The notes under the pieces: generated by a model
Database searches by the model: none
What the model was told of the DNA's origin: nothing
Seen by the model: only the letters and a program-made list of their open reading frames with translations
DNA from: Parabacteroides sp.
GTDB lineage: Bacteria > Bacteroidota > Bacteroidia > Bacteroidales > Tannerellaceae
Length of the DNA: 54,952 nucleotides
Assembly: GCA_028689545.1 (NCBI GenBank)
Contig: JAQVCX010000011.1
Span: forward strand, 1-54,952
Direction: 5' to 3'
Translations under genes and position numbers: made by a program
Shown: piece by piece, positions 1-10,989 of the stretch
How the letters are laid out: each line of letters begins with the position of its first letter
How positions within the stretch are numbered: the stretch's first letter is position 1

Positions 1-11
1 TTTTCGTTACG

Positions 12-1772
12 ATGAGGGCATTGTTTTCCCAGCTTGTCATGCTTCTCCCGCTTCTCGCGGCTTGCGAGGATCGGGAGAATTGCGTTATCGCCGATTTGCG
101 GCGTGCGGAGGCCGTGGTCTCCGAGCGTCCGGATAGCGCGGTCCGTATATTGAACGGGGTGGAACGCCCCGAGGCCTTGCCCGAGCCGCTCTGGGCACGC
201 TGGGCCTTGCTCTCCACGCAAGCCCGCGACAAGGCTTTCATCCCCCACACCACCGATTCCGTCATCAACCGTGTCGTCGCCTACTATGATCGCTCGGGCG
301 ATCCCGTCCAAAAGGCCCTCGCCTACTACTACCTCGGCCGTGTCAACTCAGACCTGCGCCGCTTGAAGCGAGCCACCGCCGCCTATCTCCGTGCCGCGGA
401 TTACGTATCGCCCGCCTCCGATCCCGGCTTGGCCTTCCGCATCCTGACCCAAGCGGGCACGCTCTACGCCCACCAAGGACTGGATCATGAGGCGATGGAG
501 GCTTATCAAAAGGCTTTCGCTGTGGCCGAAGAAGCGAACGACAGTGTGAGTATGGCTTTTGGCTACGCCTATATCGGACGAATCTATGGATTGCGTAAGG
601 AGTGGGAACAGGCGAACGCTAGTTATCTAAAGGCGATCGATATGGCGGAGCGGGTTCAAGATGACCACGCTCTTCGATTGTCCATACAGGAATTGGCGGG
701 TATTTATACCGATCAGAATCGTTTGGAGGAGGCTTTATCCTTAGCGGAGCGGTTGCCAGCGCTGTCGGAAAAATCAGGAATCCCGGAGAATGGAAGCTGC
801 TATATGGTCATAGGGGATATTTATCGGAAGTGGGGTCAGGTGGATAGTGCCGTATATTATTTCCATCGGGCGGTTGGCTACGATAACATTTATACTCAGC
901 GTTCGGCTTATCATGCCTTCTATTATTTATATAGCGACCAAGGGATGCATGAGGAGGCGAATCGGTACAATGATCTGTATAAGGCTTGTGGCGATTCCAT
1001 TAAGGCGATGGGTAGTGCCTCTACCTTGTATCAGGTAAAAGAGAGGCATCAAACGGAGAAATGGCAGGAAAGTGTGAGGAAACACTGGCTCCTGACCGGA
1101 ACGGCGGGTTTCCTTCTCTTGATCCTATTGGCGGTCGTCGTTTATTTTTGCTTTAAGTATAGGAGAGGTGAGCGGTGGTTCCGGCAAGAGTCTCTTCGGC
1201 TACAAGAGGAGGAGCGCGATTTGAGAGAGCGTATGGAGCGTCTGTTAGAGAGAGATGTGCGGGAACAAAAGCGGAATCAAGGCGAGATCGAACGTTTGAA
1301 CCGTCTGCTGGAGGAGAACCGGGAGCGGCAGGAGCAATTGGAGAGTGAGAGCAAAGTGTGGCAGCGAAAATACAGGCAGGTAAACGAGCGCTTCAAGGGG
1401 CATCAGGAGAAATTGATAAGCCGGCAAGCGGAATCCAGTACCCTGCAATCGCCTACGATAGAAGAGACGATCGTGCAATTGCGCAAGAATGCGCGCTATT
1501 TGGAAGAATGGGAGAAGGAGGCGATCCGCATGTATATGGATATGGTTTGCCATGGTTTCACTCGTCGTTTGAGCGAGGCGAATCCGGCCTTGACGGAGGG
1601 TGATCTGCTGGTAGCCTGCTTGATTCGCTTGGGATTCTCGTTAGGGGAAATGGCGGTTCTGCTTGCGATCGATCCTAAGTCGGTCAGCAAAAGGAAGCAA
1701 CGTCTTCGGAAAAATTTGAGCGAACCGCTTGCTGGAGATGCGAAATTGATGGATTATTTGCGGGATTTTTGA
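12..1772 (+). CDS. TPR lipoprotein with TM helix, coiled coil and C-terminal HTH-like region
   Basis: 586 residues. The N-terminus is a lipoprotein signal ending in a lipobox (LLAAC, Cys18). Residues about 30-350 are helical TPR-like repeats. One hydrophobic helix lies at about 358-380, followed by a highly charged coiled coil (about 390-470). The last 60 residues (SLGEMAVLLAIDPKSVSKRK, about 543-562) resemble a LuxR/sigma-region-4-like helix-turn-helix. Bacteroidetes carry many such TPR-TM-HTH proteins, usually presumed sensors, but I know of no defined function for this one. If the Cys is lipidated, the TPR part is periplasmic and the HTH part cytoplasmic. The first ~500 bp use C-ending codons and are visibly GC-richer than the rest (see findings). 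The ATG lies only 12 bases into the window, but the signal peptide supports it as the true start. Confidence 0.8.
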   Translation: MRALFSQLVMLLPLLAACEDRENCVIADLRRAEAVVSERPDSAVRILNGVERPEALPEPLWARWALLSTQARDKAFIPHTTDSVINRVVAYYDRSGDPVQKALAYYYLGRVNSDLRRLKRATAAYLRAADYVSPASDPGLAFRILTQAGTLYAHQGLDHEAMEAYQKAFAVAEEANDSVSMAFGYAYIGRIYGLRKEWEQANASYLKAIDMAERVQDDHALRLSIQELAGIYTDQNRLEEALSLAERLPALSEKSGIPENGSCYMVIGDIYRKWGQVDSAVYYFHRAVGYDNIYTQRSAYHAFYYLYSDQGMHEEANRYNDLYKACGDSIKAMGSASTLYQVKERHQTEKWQESVRKHWLLTGTAGFLLLILLAVVVYFCFKYRRGERWFRQESLRLQEEERDLRERMERLLERDVREQKRNQGEIERLNRLLEENRERQEQLESESKVWQRKYRQVNERFKGHQEKLISRQAESSTLQSPTIEETIVQLRKNARYLEEWEKEAIRMYMDMVCHGFTRRLSEANPALTEGDLLVACLIRLGFSLGEMAVLLAIDPKSVSKRKQRLRKNLSEPLAGDAKLMDYLRDF

Positions 1773-1869
1773 TGTTTTTCCCTTCCTTGTCCATATGTAT
1801 ATCGTTATTGTTTCCTGTAATGATTTTATAATCAGTGTTTAATAGTAAAACTTGAATGTCGTTGTCTAT

Positions 1870-1902
1870 TTTGGGTCATGTCATAAAAATCTGATATGTT
1901 TG
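1870..1902 (+). promoter_or_regulatory. Bacteroidetes-type promoter for the beta-propeller gene
   Basis: TTTG at 1870-1873 and TATGTTTG at 1895-1902 are separated by 21 bp, matching the Bacteroidetes -33/-7 consensus (TTTG, 19-21 bp, TAnnTTTG). Transcription would begin near 1909, leaving a leader of about 200 nt before 2111. The rest of 1773-2110 holds only the short reading frame listed next. Confidence 0.6.
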
Positions 1903-1948
1903 CAATCGGATTTTAACGCAACTGTGCTTAACTTAAATTTCTAGTATT

Positions 1949-2020
1949 ATGAAAAGAAAAACATTTTGGACATATCTGTTGTTTGTACAGGGATCTTTGT
2001 CCTTTTCCGTCAGATTATGA
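1949..2020 (+). CDS. Possible 23-residue leader peptide
   Basis: ATG to TGA gives 23 residues (MKRKTFWTYLLFVQGSLSFS, then VRL): a basic start followed by a hydrophobic stretch. It lies between the promoter at 1870-1902 and the beta-propeller gene at 2111. In Bacteroides, 6-bladed propeller genes are often preceded by small secreted NVEALA-type peptides. This could be the truncated start of such a gene or a chance frame; no NVEALA motif is visible. Confidence 0.25.
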   Translation: MKRKTFWTYLLFVQGSLSFSVRL

Positions 2021-2110
2021 GCTACAAATGGGTCGTCCGAACCTTTGTTATATAAAATCAACTTTTTAAATCATTGATTATCTAAATATTAATTATAAAT
2101 CAATACAGAT

Positions 2111-3307
2111 ATGAAACGATTTTGTTTTATTCAAACAGTTCTATTGGCTTTCTTTATTTTTACCGGCTGTGCCGGAAAATCATCCAAAGAATATATCACT
2201 ATCGATGTTTCTAAGAGTTATCCGGAGAAGGAGTTGATCCTACAGGATTTATTTGATATTGAGTATATCCAGTTGGAGACATCAGATACTTTTTTGACTA
2301 CTGGCCATATATTAGCAGTTAGCGATGAGTTCTTTGTCCTAAAGGACGTTAATCGCCTTAGGAATGGGAATATTTTCCTTTTTGATAGGAATGGATTAGG
2401 AATAAGTAAATTCAATCATCTAGGGCAAGGTCCGGAAGAGTATACCAATATATTAGATCTTGTGTTGGATACGGAAGATGATAATATGTATATAAACAAT
2501 CACTATTCCGCTAGGGTAGTGGTCTATGATCGGTTTGGGAATTTTAAGCGAAGCTTTAAGCAGAAGGATGGGTATTTTTATAATCAGATGGGTAATTTCA
2601 ATAAAGACTATCTGATTTGCCATGATGGACGCTTAGAATACGATAAGCCAAATACCCCAAGAAATTTCTTTATGCTAGTATCGAAGATTGATGGAGAAAT
2701 ACGAGAGATTCCTATCTATTATAAAGCGAAAAAATCTAGGATCGCTATCAAGAGAGATGTAAAAAATAAGATAGTAGGAGACAGGAGCATATATAATAAA
2801 GAGTTGATCCCTTTTGGAGATAGTTGGATATTATCAGAGATGTCGTCTGATACTATCTTCGTGTATTCTCAAGATTTTGTGAAAACTCCTTTGATAGTGC
2901 GAACTCCTTCCGTTCAAGAGATGGATCCGGAGGTTTTCTTATATCTCGGAGTTATTACCGATCAATATTATTTCATGCAAAGTGTGAAAAAACTCTATGA
3001 TTTTGAGCGGGATAATGGTTTTCCTACAACGAATTTGGTTTATGATAGATATTCGGGGTCTGTCTTTGAATATACATTATATAATAGTGATTTTGTAGAT
3101 AAAAGTCCCATGAATTTAGTGTATGAACTACCGATACCCCCTGTAATTATAAATAGAGATAAGATTGCTTTCATGACAAGACTGGAAGCTCCCGGTTTGG
3201 TAGAGGCCTACGAGGACGGCAAGCTACGAGGCCCTTTGAAAGAGATCGCGGCTACGTTGAAGGAAGAGGATAATCCGGTTATTATGATCGCTAGATATAA
3301 GAAATGA
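2111..3307 (+). CDS. 6-bladed beta-propeller lipoprotein (BF3164/DUF4934-like)
   Basis: 398 residues. The signal peptide ends in a lipobox (FTGC), so this is a predicted lipoprotein. Residues about 30-390 show repeated beta-blade patterns (FDRNGLGISKFNHLGQGPEE; VVYDRFGNFKRSFKQKDGYF) typical of the Bacteroidetes 6-bladed propeller family. The family is large, often found beside small NVEALA peptides, and has no firm biochemical role; surface or periplasmic binding is a reasonable inference. The gene has its own promoter at 1870-1902 and a palindromic repeat directly after its stop. AT-rich codon use contrasts with the GC-rich start of the upstream gene. Confidence 0.75.
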   Translation: MKRFCFIQTVLLAFFIFTGCAGKSSKEYITIDVSKSYPEKELILQDLFDIEYIQLETSDTFLTTGHILAVSDEFFVLKDVNRLRNGNIFLFDRNGLGISKFNHLGQGPEEYTNILDLVLDTEDDNMYINNHYSARVVVYDRFGNFKRSFKQKDGYFYNQMGNFNKDYLICHDGRLEYDKPNTPRNFFMLVSKIDGEIREIPIYYKAKKSRIAIKRDVKNKIVGDRSIYNKELIPFGDSWILSEMSSDTIFVYSQDFVKTPLIVRTPSVQEMDPEVFLYLGVITDQYYFMQSVKKLYDFERDNGFPTTNLVYDRYSGSVFEYTLYNSDFVDKSPMNLVYELPIPPVIINRDKIAFMTRLEAPGLVEAYEDGKLRGPLKEIAATLKEEDNPVIMIARYKK

Positions 3308-3321
3308 TGAAGCCCCTTAAG

Positions 3322-3374
3322 TTACTATTTTGAGGGGATGAGACGCGGCATGCCGCGTCTCTACAACTAGGTAT
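3322..3374 (+). repeat. Palindromic intergenic element, copy 1
   Basis: Contains the perfect 22-bp palindrome 3340-3361 (GAGACGCGGCA and its reverse complement). The left flank (TTACTATTTTGAGGGGAT) and right flank (CTACAACT) match, in inverted orientation, the element at 35132-35182. Core bases differ compensatorily between copies, so the stem is conserved rather than the exact sequence. It lies just after the propeller gene. Confidence 0.75.
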
Positions 3375-3385
3375 AAACAAAAGTT

Positions 3386-3497
3386 CGTATTTATTGAACG
3401 CAGACGACGCGGAATACACGGATGAACGCAGATATTATTAACTAAATAAGTCTGCGTTCATCCGCGTGTTCCGCGTCGTCCGTGTCCGGTAAATACG
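3386..3497. repeat. Inverted repeat with 47-bp arms between convergent genes
   Basis: The left arm 3386-3432 and right arm 3451-3497 are near-complementary, sharing CGTATTTA, GACGACGCGGAA and CGGATGAACGCAGA. The loop is 18 bp. It ends 6 bp from the stop of the TPR gene at 3504 and sits between converging genes, so it may end transcription from both sides. There is no strong T-run, so it may be a mobile or REP-like repeat rather than a classic terminator. Confidence 0.7.
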
Positions 3498-3503
3498 GAT
3501 TTG

Positions 3504-4247
3504 TTATTTCAAGATATCATTGATAGAGGCGAGGATCTTTTTGGAGTTCTCGTCTTTGGGGTCGAGTTCGACGGCCTTGGTAAGGTATTCTTTGGCTTGC
3601 TTGAAGTCTTTGTCGGCTTTCGCTTTCTCGGCGTTGTACTTGTCCGGGTCGGAAGTGGCGATCGGGGTAGCGGCCTGCAAGGTCTTCGCTCCGTTGCCGT
3701 ATAGCATGGCGCCCAGGCTGTAGTAAGCGTTGCTCTGGTAATCCTTGTTCGATACGGCTAGGACTTCCTTATACATTTTCTCCGCGCCCTCTAGGTCTCC
3801 CTTCTTTTGGGTGGCCTGTCCTTGCTTGATGCAGTAGCCGTAAAGCAACTTCTCCAGGTTGGTCTTATTCTTGTTTCCATCGGGAATCGCTTTTAATCCC
3901 TCCTTTACGGTAGTCAGGAATTCATCCGTCTTGTTTAAGTTGCGGTAAGCCATGGCCTCGCCTACGTAAGAATCGTCTACGTTGTAGTTCATCTTGACGG
4001 CCATGTCGAAGTATTTGGCGGCCTCGGCGTAGTTCTTCACCCGGTTGGCGGCGTATCCGCAATTGAAGATACGGGCCGTATCTTGGTAGTTGTTTTGTTT
4101 TAGGTATTCACCGTATTTTGTTACGACGGTAGCGTAATCTTTCGCTTTCAAGGCAGCGTCACCCTCGTCTCTTAATTTGTCAGCGTCTTGCGCGAATAGG
4201 TTTCCTACACATAGGCATAAAGCCACTAATAAAACAATTTTCTTCAT
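3504..4247 (-). CDS. Periplasmic TPR protein
   Basis: 247 residues. A clear Sec signal peptide (KKIVLLVALCLCVGNLFAQ) predicts export. The mature part is tetratricopeptide-like helical hairpins (DEGDAALKAKDYATVVTKYG; YAEAAKYFDMAVKMN; GDLEGAEKMYKEVLAVSN; YLTKAVELDPKDENSKK). TPR proteins scaffold protein complexes; the partner here is unknown. It is a single gene upstream of the secA terminator. A possible promoter on the minus strand is a TAACTTAG box at 4278-4285 with CTTG about 20 bp further upstream. The call as a TPR family member is firm; function is not assigned. Confidence 0.8.
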   Translation of the reverse strand: MKKIVLLVALCLCVGNLFAQDADKLRDEGDAALKAKDYATVVTKYGEYLKQNNYQDTARIFNCGYAANRVKNYAEAAKYFDMAVKMNYNVDDSYVGEAMAYRNLNKTDEFLTTVKEGLKAIPDGNKNKTNLEKLLYGYCIKQGQATQKKGDLEGAEKMYKEVLAVSNKDYQSNAYYSLGAMLYGNGAKTLQAATPIATSDPDKYNAEKAKADKDFKQAKEYLTKAVELDPKDENSKKILASINDILK

Positions 4248-4352
4248 GGTATTTATTCTATTTAATGATTTGATGCTCTAAGTTAAGGCGTGTGGGAGAA
4301 GCAGCCAAGGAATTTTACGTTTTTTAGAGAACAATAGAGATAGGAAACAAAA

Positions 4353-4400
4353 AAGAGAGTGTGTCAAATCTAATAAACTAGACTTTAGACACACTCTCTT
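4353..4400 (-). terminator. Terminator after secA
   Basis: Perfect 13-bp inverted arms (AAGAGAGTGTGTC at 4353-4365, its complement at 4388-4400), followed on the minus strand by a T-run. It lies 19 bp past the secA stop. Confidence 0.8.
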
Positions 4401-4419
4401 CTATCTTATTTCAGAATTC

Positions 4420-7800
<3,381 letters not shown>

Positions 7801-7850
7801 GATATAGTCTTGTTTTATTTATTTTTTGTTAAAAAAGGGGGGGAGGATAT

Positions 7851-8000
7851 AGTTGACAGTTGACAATTGACAGTTGACAGTTGGATGCTGTCTCTGTCTT
7901 ATGCTTTTGTCATCCGTGTTATCGCCCCATTCGTTATTATTTAGATAAATCAGAGGAGCCTACCCATCAACTGTCAACTGTCACTTGTCAACTGTCAACT
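7851..8000. repeat. Inverted repeat made of GTTGACA heptamers
   Basis: The left arm 7851-7883 is built of tandem 7-mers (GTTGACA, with one ATTGACA). The right arm 7968-8000 is its reverse complement with a single mismatch over 33 bp. The loop is 84 bp. The right arm runs into the 3' end of the phosphatase-like gene, encoding its last residues (ELTVD) and stop. It separates that gene from secA on the same strand and may act as a terminator; a C-run and T-run follow on the minus strand at about 7831-7842. Confidence 0.8.
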
Positions 8001-9570
8001 CCCTAAGCGGTAGGCTTTGAGTAGCGTTGGGTGGCCTGATTCTTAGCACATGGGTTACCGTAGGGGCTACCTCAGTGGCCTTTACTTCGCGGTAGATATG
8101 TTCGGGTTTCAGCCCGTTGCCCATAAATACCAGCGGGGTGATAACAGCGTTATTGCGTATGATCTTAACTTTTTCCTTTGGATTGTCGAGGTTCACTTTC
8201 CAGCCGGGTTGCAGCTCGATGATCAGATCGCCCCGTCTCAAATGGTGCGTACCTTGACGGAATTTGGCGGTGCCCTCGTTCCAGTCGCCCGTAAGCAAGC
8301 TTCTGCTCGTGGTGACAAGTTGTACGCCACTAAATTCCTGTATAAACTCGGCGGCCTTGTCTTGCAAGGTCGTCAAGTCCAGCTTCGCGTCTTCTATCGC
8401 CTTTCGGTTCAGGTAGATCTGGTTGTCGTAATAGCCTTGTACCCAACTGGTATGTTGGCCGTAAATAGCCATCATGTACATATTCAGCAAGGCCAGGCAA
8501 CGCTTCGGGTGGAACTCGCCACCGTTCACCATCAAGCCCTCCGGGTAAGACTCCTCGCTTTTATAATAGCCCGAGCCGGTGAAGACGACCAAGGTATTGG
8601 CCAGGCCCACTTTCTTATCGATCGTATCCAGCAGCTTCTCGATATCTTGATCGAGCTGATAGTAGGTATCTTGAATCTCCCGGGTGTATTCTTTGCTCAT
8701 CGTCCCGCGGTAATTGCCCGCGTAGTAGGTGATAGACAGCATATCCGGGCAACCGCGCGTGCCGAACCCTCCGTACTCCAGGAACTGCAGGGCCAGGCGA
8801 TTGATCTCCTTATTGATAAACGGCGAGGTCTTTAGGTTCGGATAGCAACTCGCGTACTTCTCGCTGAACGTATAGTGGAACGGGAGATCGTCTAATACAT
8901 AAGGAAAGGCATCGTATTTCTCCATCGGAAGGGTAGGGGTCCATACCATGGTCTCCAGGCGCGACGCCAAGGATTCCGGGCCGTTATTGTAGCGGTCTAC
9001 GTACCAAGGGATCCCCTTATAATACGTCGTGGTAGCCCATTTCCCGTTGAGGTTGTCCATCCAGAAAGCCCCGTTCGCCGCGTGTCCGGCCGAAAGGATG
9101 GCGCTCTCGGCATCCGGAGCGATGGCATATACGTCGCTCCTTCCTTGAGAGGCGATTTTCAGCTCGTCGCCGATGGTGGAGCTGAATAAGTTCTTGGGCG
9201 AGTAATTCTCTTTCGTGTAGTTACCCAGATATTCGGGGTCGTTCAAGATAGAGATCTCTTTTTCTTTCTCGAAATCGAACGTCTTGTCTCCGGCGATACC
9301 GCTGAAGCAAGGGTTGCTTCCGGTAAAAAGAGTCGCGAAGGCGCTGGCTTGGTCGATGTCCGAGAACTCGAAGCGGATATTGTTGTACACCAACCCCTCG
9401 TTCATCAAACGCTTGAAGCCGCGTTCGCCCAATGTATTGTAAAAATATTCTATATAGTCGCCCCTTAGCTGGTCCACCGTGATACATACCACTAATTTAG
9501 GGGTACGCTGCTGCGCCTCAAGGTTTGTTACCACGAGGATAGCGATAAGCGACGTTATAATTTTTCTCAT
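7981..9570 (-). CDS. Alkaline phosphatase superfamily protein, probably degenerate
   Basis: 529 residues from the ATG at 9570, chosen because it gives a signal peptide (RKIITSLIAILVVTNLEAQ) and overlaps the upstream stop as ATGA. The frame could open further upstream (9582, 9675) but would overlap the upstream gene more. The fold family is recognisable: CITVDQLRGDY (metal Asp33), FATLFTGSNPCFSGIAG, and TLVVFTGSGYY. In PafA-type phosphatases the second motif carries a nucleophilic Thr before GHAS and the third reads TADHG. Here the positions read DQASAFAT and TGSG, so the nucleophile and the Asp-His metal ligands seem absent. It is probably an exported non-catalytic homologue or an enzyme with altered chemistry. 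It is translationally coupled to the DUF4105 gene. Confidence 0.75.
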   Translation of the reverse strand: MRKIITSLIAILVVTNLEAQQRTPKLVVCITVDQLRGDYIEYFYNTLGERGFKRLMNEGLVYNNIRFEFSDIDQASAFATLFTGSNPCFSGIAGDKTFDFEKEKEISILNDPEYLGNYTKENYSPKNLFSSTIGDELKIASQGRSDVYAIAPDAESAILSAGHAANGAFWMDNLNGKWATTTYYKGIPWYVDRYNNGPESLASRLETMVWTPTLPMEKYDAFPYVLDDLPFHYTFSEKYASCYPNLKTSPFINKEINRLALQFLEYGGFGTRGCPDMLSITYYAGNYRGTMSKEYTREIQDTYYQLDQDIEKLLDTIDKKVGLANTLVVFTGSGYYKSEESYPEGLMVNGGEFHPKRCLALLNMYMMAIYGQHTSWVQGYYDNQIYLNRKAIEDAKLDLTTLQDKAAEFIQEFSGVQLVTTSRSLLTGDWNEGTAKFRQGTHHLRRGDLIIELQPGWKVNLDNPKEKVKIIRNNAVITPLVFMGNGLKPEHIYREVKATEVAPTVTHVLRIRPPNATQSLPLRELTVDK

Positions 9571-10754
9571 CCGATTCTCCATATCTTTCTGTAAACACCC
9601 CAACCCGAACGAACCCAAATCGAGGCTACAAGCGGTATAAAGGCACTGTTTAGATGCTGCGGAATGAAATGCCATCCCAGCAACATCAGCGTAAGCGCCG
9701 CAAAGTTAATAAAATGATAGTAATATGCAGCCTTCTTTAGCTTTTTTACGCAAAACAAAATGACCGCGACCCCATGAAGCGGCTGTAACCACACCAAGGA
9801 AATGTTCGGCCACGTGCAGGGATGGACGGATATGAAGCTAAGAAAGAAGAGGATGACCCCTCCGGCGCCCGCCGCCAAGAAAAGGACGCAATCCACCCCT
9901 AGGAAGTATCTTTTTTTGCGCCATTCGATGCCGGTAAGCCCTAAAACGATCCCGAACAGGAGCCAGGCGCAGACAAGCGGGGTGAATACGTCCCAGATGT
10001 CTTTCTCCGGCTCGTCGGTTTCCCCGGCTCCGATCACGTGGGTCTCGCTCACTAGGGGGCGTACTGTCCCGTCCGGGGCCGTGATGATGGCTTTGGCGAA
10101 CGCCTCTTTCAAATAAGTAGGGAGGAAGAGCATCTCGTGCGGGGTAGCCTCCCGGTCCGTCGGGCTGCCCAGCGCCAGGTCGCATCCGAAGGTGAGCCAG
10201 GGGTGGTTTCGTGTACAATAATTAATAAGATCCCGGAAGGTCCGGGCCTGATAGGGATACCGATAATCCACGCTCCCCTCGATCTCCTTTTCCAAGATGG
10301 CGGCAGGGCGGGTGGCGCAATTATCGAAGAAGAAGTTGTAACGATACACCCTGTTCTCCGGCCTGTAATTAAGAAGCAGCGCGTCCCAGATATGCTCTTT
10401 CTCCGCCGGGGTGAGGTTCAATACCTGCTCCGTGATGTCGCTGCCCCGCATCTGGTACTCGATCACGTAGTCTTGGAAATCGGCCACGCCCAGTTTATAA
10501 TCCGTCTCCCCCTTAGCGAAGCGGAAGATGAAATTGGGCTTGGAGAAATCGAATATACCATAATTGAATATATAATCTATATTTTGCCCGGGATCGTATA
10601 TGCGCAGGGCGGCGTGCCCGTATACGGTGAACACCTCCTCGTCGAACGGCGCGCTGGTCATTAGGCTGACGCGGGCCTCCTCGCTCAGCTTGGGTTGCGC
10701 GCTGGCCGATAAGGAAAGAATCCCCAGCAGGCATAGGAATAATATCTTTTTCAT
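9567..10754 (-). CDS. DUF4105 membrane protein (Lnb-like)
   Basis: 395 residues. After a signal peptide (MKKILFLCLLGILSLSASAQ), the DUF4105 domain spans about 25-200, with conserved VYGHAALRI (His47) and FFFDNCATRP (Cys146), a His/Cys pair recalling NlpC/P60-type thiol enzymes. Four or five hydrophobic helices fill about 255-390. Proteins of this family have been reported as lipoprotein N-acyltransferase (Lnb) in Bacteroides; whether this paralogue has that activity is inference. The extracytoplasmic placement fits. Its TGA overlaps the ATG of the phosphatase-like gene, implying coupled expression. A TATCTTTG box on the minus strand at 10777-10784 is a likely -7 element. Confidence 0.8.
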   Translation of the reverse strand: MKKILFLCLLGILSLSASAQPKLSEEARVSLMTSAPFDEEVFTVYGHAALRIYDPGQNIDYIFNYGIFDFSKPNFIFRFAKGETDYKLGVADFQDYVIEYQMRGSDITEQVLNLTPAEKEHIWDALLLNYRPENRVYRYNFFFDNCATRPAAILEKEIEGSVDYRYPYQARTFRDLINYCTRNHPWLTFGCDLALGSPTDREATPHEMLFLPTYLKEAFAKAIITAPDGTVRPLVSETHVIGAGETDEPEKDIWDVFTPLVCAWLLFGIVLGLTGIEWRKKRYFLGVDCVLFLAAGAGGVILFFLSFISVHPCTWPNISLVWLQPLHGVAVILFCVKKLKKAAYYYHFINFAALTLMLLGWHFIPQHLNSAFIPLVASIWVRSGWGVYRKIWRIG

Positions 10755-10776
10755 TCTCTTCTCGATTAGTTGGCGA

Positions 10777-10784
10777 CAAAGATA
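10777..10784 (-). promoter_or_regulatory. Candidate -7 element for the DUF4105 operon
   Basis: TATCTTTG on the minus strand fits TAnnTTTG, 22 bp before the start codon at 10754. No matching TTTG is seen at the usual distance, so the call rests on the -7 box alone. Confidence 0.4.
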
Positions 10785-10873
10785 ATCATTTTTGAGGCAA
10801 ACAGTCCCATCCTAGACCGAAAGCCGCGTCCCCCACACGCAAATCCCGCTCTTTAGCATAATCCCTCTTCCCC

Positions 10874-10961
10874 CATCGCCCCACGCGTATACCGGCAATG
10901 CCCCACACGTATACCGGCATGACCCCATACGTATACCGCCATCGCCCCACGCGACCGTAGG
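10874..10961. repeat. 22-bp tandem repeat array, locus A
   Basis: Four adjoining 22-bp units (10874, 10896, 10918, 10940), each like CATCGCCCCACACGTATACC followed by GG. The GTAT word recurs at 10887, 10909 and 10931, exactly 22 bp apart. A degenerate fifth unit follows. No unique spacers occur, so this is not CRISPR. Related arrays lie at 36511-36600 and 48756-48870. Confidence 0.8.
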
Positions 10962-10989
10962 CATAGGGCCATGCCGATATACGTGCAAA

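Noticed and set aside
8050-8835. 261-codon plus-strand frame
   Set aside because: Antisense of the phosphatase-like gene, whose protein motifs are on the minus strand.
10874-10961. CRISPR-like array
   Set aside because: Units are contiguous with no unique spacers and no cas genes exist in the window.
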